Position numbers and translations under genes: made by a program. The notes beneath the pieces are model-generated. The model did no database searches, was not told the DNA's origin, and saw nothing but the letters and a program-made list of their open reading frames with translations. DNA of 36,460 bases from an uncultured Alistipes sp. (GTDB lineage Bacteria > Bacteroidota > Bacteroidia > Bacteroidales > UBA932), in contig UQUJ01000025.1 in assembly GCA_900544195.1 (NCBI GenBank), positions 1-36,460 of the forward strand, read 5' to 3'. Below, in pieces: positions 31,681 to 36,460 of this stretch (the first letter of the stretch is position 1; every line of letters begins with the position of its first letter).

Positions 31681-32805
31681 ATGAGAGTTTGGAAGTATCT
31701 GTTGAAGAAGGAGTTCAAGCAATTCCTAAGGGATCCTGGAATGCCGAGGATGGTTCTCTGTTTCCCGTTTTTGATCATCCTGGTCTTTCCTTTCGCGGCG
31801 AACATGGAGGTGAGGAACCTGAGTCTGGTGATCGTGGACAGCGACCAGTCTGACCAGTCGGCCTTGCTTACGGAGAAATGCGCCTCGTCCGGCTATTTCA
31901 AGATCCGGGAGGTGACCGAGTCTCCGTCAGACGCGCAGGCTGTCATGGACCGCGGCGGCGCTGACGCCATTCTGACCATCTCCTCCGGATTCGCCCGCTA
32001 CCTTGGGTCGGACAGAGGCACCGACGACCCGCTTCCCGTCGGGATCAAGGTCAACACCGTCAACGGCACCAGGGGAAGCATCGGCTCCCAGTACCTCAAC
32101 GCCTTTGTCACTGAATATGTCGCCTCGGTTTCGGGGGCGGAATCCCAGGGCGGTGCAGCCGGAACCCGTTTCGACACCCGGGAAAGCTATCTCTACAACC
32201 CGTCCCTGGACTACAAGACTTTCATGATCCCGGCGCTTATCGTGATCGCCATCACGATGATGTGCGGTTTCCTTCCTGCCTTGAACATCGTCTCGGAGAA
32301 GGAACGCGGCACCATCGAGCAGATCAACGTGACCCCGGTGAGCAAGACCGCCTTCATCCTCTGCAAGATGATCCCTTATGTGGCCGTGGCGTTCTTCATG
32401 GTCTTCTCCTGTCTTGGCCTGTCGTATGCCGTGTTCGGCTATGGCTGCCGGGGAAGCCTGCTGGACATAGTGATCTTCACATTCGCCCACATCGTGGTCA
32501 TGGCTTCTTTCGGTCTGCTGATCTCCAACTACAGCGACAATGCCCGCCAGGCCATGTTCGTCATCTGGTTCTTCAGTATGGTGTTCATGCTGATGAGCGG
32601 AATATTCACACCCATCCAGTCGATGCCGGTCTGGGCGCGGGCGATCACCTATGCCAATCCGCTGCGCTACTTCGCCGACGCGATGCGCTCGATCGTCCTG
32701 AAGGGCTGCACGCTGGCGGACACGTGGCCGGACTTGCTGAGCCTTGCCGGTCTGGGCGCGTTCACGACCACCTGGGCTGTCCTGAGCTACCGGAAGACCG
32801 CCTGA
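31681..32805 (+). CDS. ABC-2 type permease, YbhR-like
   Basis: The product has 374 aa, separated from the previous gene by one base. The topology is the same: an N-terminal membrane segment (LCFPFLIILVFPFAANM), a periplasmic domain, then a membrane region with the motif NIVSEKERGTIEQINVTPVSK and the GIFTPIQSMPVWARAITYANPLRYF end typical of this family. It is the last gene of the efflux operon. I see no strong terminator after it, so read-through towards the str operon is possible. Confidence 0.92.
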   Translation: MRVWKYLLKKEFKQFLRDPGMPRMVLCFPFLIILVFPFAANMEVRNLSLVIVDSDQSDQSALLTEKCASSGYFKIREVTESPSDAQAVMDRGGADAILTISSGFARYLGSDRGTDDPLPVGIKVNTVNGTRGSIGSQYLNAFVTEYVASVSGAESQGGAAGTRFDTRESYLYNPSLDYKTFMIPALIVIAITMMCGFLPALNIVSEKERGTIEQINVTPVSKTAFILCKMIPYVAVAFFMVFSCLGLSYAVFGYGCRGSLLDIVIFTFAHIVVMASFGLLISNYSDNARQAMFVIWFFSMVFMLMSGIFTPIQSMPVWARAITYANPLRYFADAMRSIVLKGCTLADTWPDLLSLAGLGAFTTTWAVLSYRKTA

Positions 32806-32877
32806 CAAGACGACCGCACCATTCCGGACCTACGGATTCTCTCCATCTGAAAAATGGTGAATCTGTTCGCATTCCGC

Positions 32878-32908
32878 TTTGTAAATTGAAGAATTATCCG
32901 TAAATTTG
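32878..32908 (+). promoter_or_regulatory. rpsL: Promoter of the str operon
   Basis: TTTG (32878-32881), a 19-base spacer and TAAATTTG (32901-32908) fit the Bacteroidetes housekeeping promoter exactly. The start site should be near 32914, giving a leader of about 45 bases. Confidence 0.88.
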
Positions 32909-32911
32909 CAG

Positions 32912-32927
32912 CCCCAAATGTTTGGGG
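32912..32927 (+). promoter_or_regulatory. Hairpin at the 5' end of the str operon leader
   Basis: CCCCAAA (32912-32918) pairs with TTTGGGG (32921-32927), leaving a very short loop that probably opens to four or more bases. It would sit at the extreme 5' end of the rpsL mRNA. It may protect the transcript or serve feedback control; neither can be decided from sequence. Confidence 0.55.
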
Positions 32928-32957
32928 GAAACATAAATATTAGATTTACAATCATTT

Positions 32958-33344
32958 ATGCCTACAATTCAACAATTAGTTCGCAAAGGACGCGTGAGCA
33001 TTGTCGCTCAGAGCAAGTCACGCGCGCTGGACGCATGTCCTCAGAAGAGGGGCGTATGTCTTCGTGTTTACACGACGACCCCTAAGAAGCCTAACTCAGC
33101 GATGAGAAAGGTCGCCAGGGTACGCCTTCCCAACTCCAAAGAGGTCAATGCCTACATTCCGGGCGAGGGACACAACCTTCAGGAGCACAGCATTGTGCTG
33201 GTTCGCGGAGGTCGTGTGAGGGATCTCCCTGGTGTGCGTTACCACATCCTTAGAGGAGCTTTGGACACAGCTGGCGTGGAAGGAAGGACACAGTCCCGTT
33301 CCCTCTACGGAGCCAAGAGACCGAAGAAGACCGCTAAGAAGTAG
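32958..33344 (+). CDS. rpsL: 30S ribosomal protein S12
   Basis: The product has 128 aa and is clear from MPTIQQLVRKGR, VYTTTPKKPNSAMRKVARV and PGEGHNLQEHS. S12 lines the decoding centre of the 30S subunit. Lys43 in TPKKPN is the usual residue. Position 88, normally Lys in GRVKDLPGVRYH, is Arg here (codon AGG at 33219-33221); Lys-to-Arg at this position gives streptomycin resistance in E. coli and Mycobacterium. Asp89, the methylthiolation site, is kept. It is the first gene of the str operon. Confidence 0.98.
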   Translation: MPTIQQLVRKGRVSIVAQSKSRALDACPQKRGVCLRVYTTTPKKPNSAMRKVARVRLPNSKEVNAYIPGEGHNLQEHSIVLVRGGRVRDLPGVRYHILRGALDTAGVEGRTQSRSLYGAKRPKKTAKK

Positions 33345-33385
33345 TCCGTTTCATTAATCTTTATCACCTTTAATTTTTACTCACA

Positions 33386-33862
33386 ATGAGAAAATCGAAG
33401 CCTAAAAAGAGGATTCTACTTCCTGATCCTAAGTTTCACGATGTCGAGGTTACCCGCTTCGTGAACAATCTTATGTTGCAGGGGAAGAAGAGTATCGCGT
33501 ATTCTATTTTTTACGATGCCATTGACATGGTAGGCGAGAAGATGAAGGATTCTGACAAGGCTCCTCTGGATATCTGGAGGAAGGCACTCGAAAACGTTAC
33601 CCCTCAGATCGAGGTGAAGTCACGTCGTGTAGGAGGTGCAAACTTCCAGGTGCCTACTGAGTTGCGTCCGGAAAGGAAAGTCTCGCTGTCGATGAAGAAT
33701 ATGATCAACTTCGCCCGCAAGCGTTCCGGCCACTCAATGGCAGAAAAACTTTGTGCAGAGATCGTTGCCGCCTACAATAACGAAGGTGGTGCATTCAAGA
33801 GAAAAGAGGATATGCACAAGATGGCTGAGGCCAACAAGGCATTCGCCCACTTCCGTTTCTAA
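33386..33862 (+). CDS. rpsG: 30S ribosomal protein S7
   Basis: The product has 158 aa with typical S7 sequence (MRKSKPKKRILLPDPKFHD, VTRFVNNLMLQGKKSIAYSI, ALENVTPQIEVKSRRVGGAN, RPERKVSLSMKNMINFARKR). S7 nucleates assembly of the 30S head. The 41-base gap after rpsL shows no evident S7-binding hairpin of the E. coli kind. It is 12 bases from fusA. Confidence 0.98.
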   Translation: MRKSKPKKRILLPDPKFHDVEVTRFVNNLMLQGKKSIAYSIFYDAIDMVGEKMKDSDKAPLDIWRKALENVTPQIEVKSRRVGGANFQVPTELRPERKVSLSMKNMINFARKRSGHSMAEKLCAEIVAAYNNEGGAFKRKEDMHKMAEANKAFAHFRF

Positions 33863-33874
33863 TTTTATTCGCAG

Positions 33875-35995
33875 ATGGCTGCTAAAAGAGATCTTACTTA
33901 CACAAGAAACATCGGCATCATGGCCCACATCGATGCCGGAAAGACGACCACATCCGAGCGTATTCTGTACTACACCGGAAAGACTCACAAGATCGGTGAG
34001 GTACATGAAGGGGCTGCCACAATGGACTGGATGGTTCAGGAGCAGGAGAGAGGTATCACCATCACTTCCGCCGCCACCACAGCGTTCTGGCACTACAACG
34101 GTCACGTTTATCAGATCAACCTGATCGACACTCCGGGTCACGTCGACTTCACCGTTGAGGTGGAGCGTTCGCTCCGTGTGCTCGACGGAACTGTCGCTAC
34201 TTTCTGCGCTGTCGGACGCGTTCAGCCTCAGTCAGAGACTGTTTGGCGTCAGGCGGACAAGTACGGCGTTCCGAAGATCGCGTACGTGAACAAGATGGAC
34301 CGTGTCGGCGCTGACTTCCTCGCTTGCGTTGAGGAAATCTACACCAAACTCGGTGCCAAGGCTGTTCCTATTTGTCTCCCTATCGGAGCCGAGGACAAGT
34401 TCAAGGGCATCATCGACCTCGTTTCCCGCAAGGCATATTACTATGACTCTGGCGAGGAACTGGTCAACTATGAAATAAAGGACGTTCCGGAGGACATGGC
34501 CGGAGAAGTCGAGAAATGGAGAGACAAACTCGTCGAGGCTGCCGCCGAATGTGACGAGGCTCTCATGGAGAAGTATTTCGAGAATCCTGACTCCCTCACC
34601 GAGGAGGAGATCATCGCTGCCCTTCGCAAGGGTACGATCTCTATGCAGATCGTTCCAGCATGCTGCGGTTCCTCTTTCAAGAACAAGGGTGTGCAGTTCC
34701 TCCTTGACGCTGTGATGCGTTACCTTCCTTCTCCGCTTGACAAGGGTGTTGTGAAAGGTACCGATCCTAAGACCGGTGAGGAAGAGGATCTTCTCCCTGA
34801 CGCAGCCCAGCCGTTCTGCGCTCTCGTGTTCAAGATCGCCACGGATCCGTTCGTCGGCCGTCTCGCCTTCATGAGGGTGTATTCAGGACGCGTTGACGCC
34901 GGTACTTATGTCTATAACGTCCGCACCGGAAAGAAGGAGAGAATCGCGCGTCTGTACCAGATGCACTCCAACCATCAGAACCCTATCGAGTTCGTCGAGG
35001 CCGGAGACATCTGCGCCGCTGTCGGATTCAAGGATCTCCGTACAGGAGACACCATCTGCAACGAGGATCATCAGATTGTGCTCGAATCGATGGAATTCCC
35101 TGATCCTGTTATCGGTATCGCTGTCGAGCCTAAGACCCAGGGCGACCTGGACAAGCTTGGCATCGCCCTCAGCAAGCTCGCTGAGGAGGATCCTACGTTC
35201 ACCGTAAGGTCAGACCACGAGACCGGCCAGACAGTCATCAGCGGAATGGGTGAGCTTCACCTTGACATCATCGTGGACCGTCTCCGCCGTGAGTTCGGTG
35301 TCGAGATCAATCAGGGCGCTCCGCAGGTTAACTACAAAGAGGCCATCACCGCTACAGTACAGCATCGTGAAGTCTTCAAGAAGCAGACCGGTGGTCGTGG
35401 TAAGTTCGCCGACATCATCGTCGAGATCGGACCTGCCGATGAAGGCGTCACCGGACTTCAGTTCGACAATCAGGTCAAGGGTGGTAATATTCCTAAGGAA
35501 TTCATCCCTTGCATCGAGAAGGGCTTCAAGGCCGCTATGGCCAACGGTGTTCTCGCTGGTTACGAGGTTCAGTCTCTGAAGGTTACCGTGCTTGATGGTT
35601 CTTACCACCCAGTCGATTCAGACCAGCTTTCATTCGAAATGGCCGGCCGTCTGGCATTCCGCCACGCCTGCCCGAAGGCTAAGCCTGTTCTCCTCGAGCC
35701 TATCATGTCCCTTGAGGTTGTTACTCCAGAGGACTACATGGGTGACATCGTGGGTGACCTCAACCGTCGTCGCGGCCAGATCCAGGCTATGGACTCCACC
35801 GCCAACGGCGCGAGAATCGTAAGGGCTTTCGTTCCGCTCGCCGAGCAGTTCGGTTATGTGACAGTTCTCAGAACTCTCTCATCCGGCCGCGCGACCAGCA
35901 CGATGACTTTCGACCACTATGCTGAGGTTCCTGCCAACCTGGCCAAGGACGTTATCGAGAAGAGCGGCTACAAGCTCTCTGATGATGACGAGTAA
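33875..35995 (+). CDS. fusA: Elongation factor G
   Basis: The product has 706 aa, normal for EF-G. GTP-binding motifs are AHIDAGKTT (G1), RGITITSAATT (G2), DTPGH (G3) and NKMD (G4). All five domains are present, with ERSLRVLDGTVATFCAVGRVQPQSETVWRQ in the G domain and GDLNRRRGQIQAM in domain V. It drives translocation and, with RRF, ribosome recycling. Codon choice is biased towards CTC/CTT, CGT and GTT, as expected of a highly expressed gene. No tuf gene follows it. Confidence 0.98.
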   Translation: MAAKRDLTYTRNIGIMAHIDAGKTTTSERILYYTGKTHKIGEVHEGAATMDWMVQEQERGITITSAATTAFWHYNGHVYQINLIDTPGHVDFTVEVERSLRVLDGTVATFCAVGRVQPQSETVWRQADKYGVPKIAYVNKMDRVGADFLACVEEIYTKLGAKAVPICLPIGAEDKFKGIIDLVSRKAYYYDSGEELVNYEIKDVPEDMAGEVEKWRDKLVEAAAECDEALMEKYFENPDSLTEEEIIAALRKGTISMQIVPACCGSSFKNKGVQFLLDAVMRYLPSPLDKGVVKGTDPKTGEEEDLLPDAAQPFCALVFKIATDPFVGRLAFMRVYSGRVDAGTYVYNVRTGKKERIARLYQMHSNHQNPIEFVEAGDICAAVGFKDLRTGDTICNEDHQIVLESMEFPDPVIGIAVEPKTQGDLDKLGIALSKLAEEDPTFTVRSDHETGQTVISGMGELHLDIIVDRLRREFGVEINQGAPQVNYKEAITATVQHREVFKKQTGGRGKFADIIVEIGPADEGVTGLQFDNQVKGGNIPKEFIPCIEKGFKAAMANGVLAGYEVQSLKVTVLDGSYHPVDSDQLSFEMAGRLAFRHACPKAKPVLLEPIMSLEVVTPEDYMGDIVGDLNRRRGQIQAMDSTANGARIVRAFVPLAEQFGYVTVLRTLSSGRATSTMTFDHYAEVPANLAKDVIEKSGYKLSDDDE

Positions 35996-36024
35996 GTGTT
36001 AAATCGTAATTAAGTATTTTTGAT

Positions 36025-36330
36025 ATGAGTCAAAAAATCAGAATAAAACTCAAATCATTCGATCACATGCTGGTTGACAAGTCAGCCGCTAAGATCGTGG
36101 ACACCGTGAAGGCTACTGGCGCCAAGGTGAACGGTCCTATTCCGCTCCCTACCAACAAGAAGATCTTCACTGTCAATCGCTCGACCTTCGTCAACAAGAA
36201 GTCCCGCGAGCAGTTTGAGCTTAGCGCCTACAGCAGGCTTCTGGACATCGACGACAGCAACGCTAAGACTGTTGATGCTCTCATGAAGCTCGAGCTTCCT
36301 TCCGGCGTTGAGGTTGAGATCAAAGTCTGA
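36025..36330 (+). CDS. rpsJ: 30S ribosomal protein S10
   Basis: The product has 101 aa with S10 signatures (MSQKIRIKLKSFDHMLVDKS, GPIPLPTNKKIFTVNRSTFV, NKKSREQFELSAYSRLLDI, LPSGVEVEIKV). S10 is a 30S head protein and takes part in transcription antitermination with NusB. It follows fusA by 29 bases. The normally adjacent rplC does not follow within the window; hairpins and a tRNA gene do instead. Confidence 0.98.
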   Translation: MSQKIRIKLKSFDHMLVDKSAAKIVDTVKATGAKVNGPIPLPTNKKIFTVNRSTFVNKKSREQFELSAYSRLLDIDDSNAKTVDALMKLELPSGVEVEIKV

Positions 36331-36344
36331 TAATTCAGATTGAG

Positions 36345-36374
36345 GACGGTGCGGTCTCAGAGGCCGCATCCGTC
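36345..36374 (+). terminator. Strong hairpin after rpsJ
   Basis: GACGGTGCGG (36345-36354) pairs with CCGCA and CCGTC (36364-36368, 36370-36374) with one bulged T, around a 9-base loop. It lies 14 bases past the rpsJ stop. No T run follows, so it may be a weak terminator or a processing or attenuation signal. Confidence 0.6.
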
Positions 36375-36384
36375 AAGTAATATG

Positions 36385-36403
36385 CCCGGCCATCAAGGTC
36401 GGG
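36385..36403 (+). other. Second hairpin, just before the tRNA gene
   Basis: CCCGGCC (36385-36391) pairs with GGTCGGG (36397-36403) around a 5-base loop. It ends four bases before the tRNA 5' end and may end read-through or mark the pre-tRNA for processing. Confidence 0.5.
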
Positions 36404-36407
36404 AACC

Positions 36408-36460
36408 GGTCCCATAGCTCAGTTGGTTAGAGCATCTGACTCATAATCAGGGGGTCGTAG
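36408..36460 (+). tRNA. tRNA with anticodon CAT (probably elongator Met), cut by the window end
   Basis: The acceptor 5' arm GGTCCCA, D arm GCTC-AGTTGGTTA-GAGC, and anticodon arm TCTGA-CTCATAA-TCAGG are clear. The anticodon is CAT at positions 34-36. The variable loop starts and the sequence stops before the T arm. Elongator tRNA-Met is most likely; the lysidine-modified tRNA-Ile2 also has CAT in DNA and cannot be excluded from the partial sequence. Confidence 0.9.

Noticed and set aside
33345..33385. S7-type translational operator between rpsL and rpsG
   Set aside because: The gap is short and AT-rich and I could find no stable stem resembling the E. coli S7 site.

Overview
The window looks like a chromosomal segment of a member of the Bacteroidales. 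The base composition is fairly GC-rich, by eye in the mid-50s percent. The evidence is SusC/SusD-type nutrient uptake genes, a FecR/ECF sigma pair, promoters of the Bacteroidetes form TTTG-N19-TAnnTTTG, few Shine-Dalgarno sites, and a str operon whose proteins read as Bacteroidetes. The genus cannot be fixed from the sequence alone.

Layout. (1) 132-2294, minus: a secreted serine hydrolase and a secreted endonuclease/exonuclease/phosphatase-fold protein, with an intrinsic terminator at the left edge. (2) 2412-5025, plus: a ThiL-like protein that has lost most catalytic positions, then a lipoprotein with TPRs, one membrane span and a C-terminal HTH-like segment. (3) 5232-18255, plus: a polysaccharide utilisation locus (PUL) encoding FecR anti-sigma, SusC with a signalling STN domain, SusD, a beta-solenoid surface lipoprotein, a TagC-like beta-propeller, an HGSNAT/DUF5009-type membrane acyltransferase and a GH89 alpha-N-acetylglucosaminidase. 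Its likely ECF sigma factor lies at the far end on the opposite strand, only 10 bases from the GH89 gene. (4) 18833-19609: a non-coding stretch with a 39-bp perfect direct repeat, many hairpins and a 28-codon remnant of a second copy of the TPR/HTH gene. (5) 19610-20815, plus: a lipid-anchored thioredoxin-fold protein; then on minus a GH2 glycosidase and a DPP-IV-type peptidase, probably one operon. (6) 26024-32805, plus: a TetR regulator with a clear promoter and operator-like inverted repeats, followed by TolC, HlyD, two ABC ATPases and two ABC-2 permeases. This resembles E. coli cecR-ybhGFSR, with YbhF split into two genes and an outer-membrane channel added. (7) 32878-36460: promoter and str operon rpsL-rpsG-fusA-rpsJ, then two hairpins and a tRNA with anticodon CAT cut by the window end.

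How it fits together. The PUL pairs a GH89 enzyme, which removes terminal alpha-GlcNAc, with a membrane acyltransferase related to the lysosomal enzyme that N-acetylates terminal glucosamine. In the human lysosome these two activities act in succession on heparan sulfate, so the pair suggests a bacterial pathway in which a terminal alpha-GlcN is capped and then released, or one in which the released sugar is processed. Sensing probably runs from SusC (STN) through FecR to the ECF sigma. The TPR/HTH lipoprotein may be a second sensor. The most notable oddities are this enzyme pair, the remnant of the sensor gene, the degenerate ThiL-like protein, an S12 with Arg at the streptomycin-resistance position 88, and a strong excess of the word GAATAT/ATATTC across the window.
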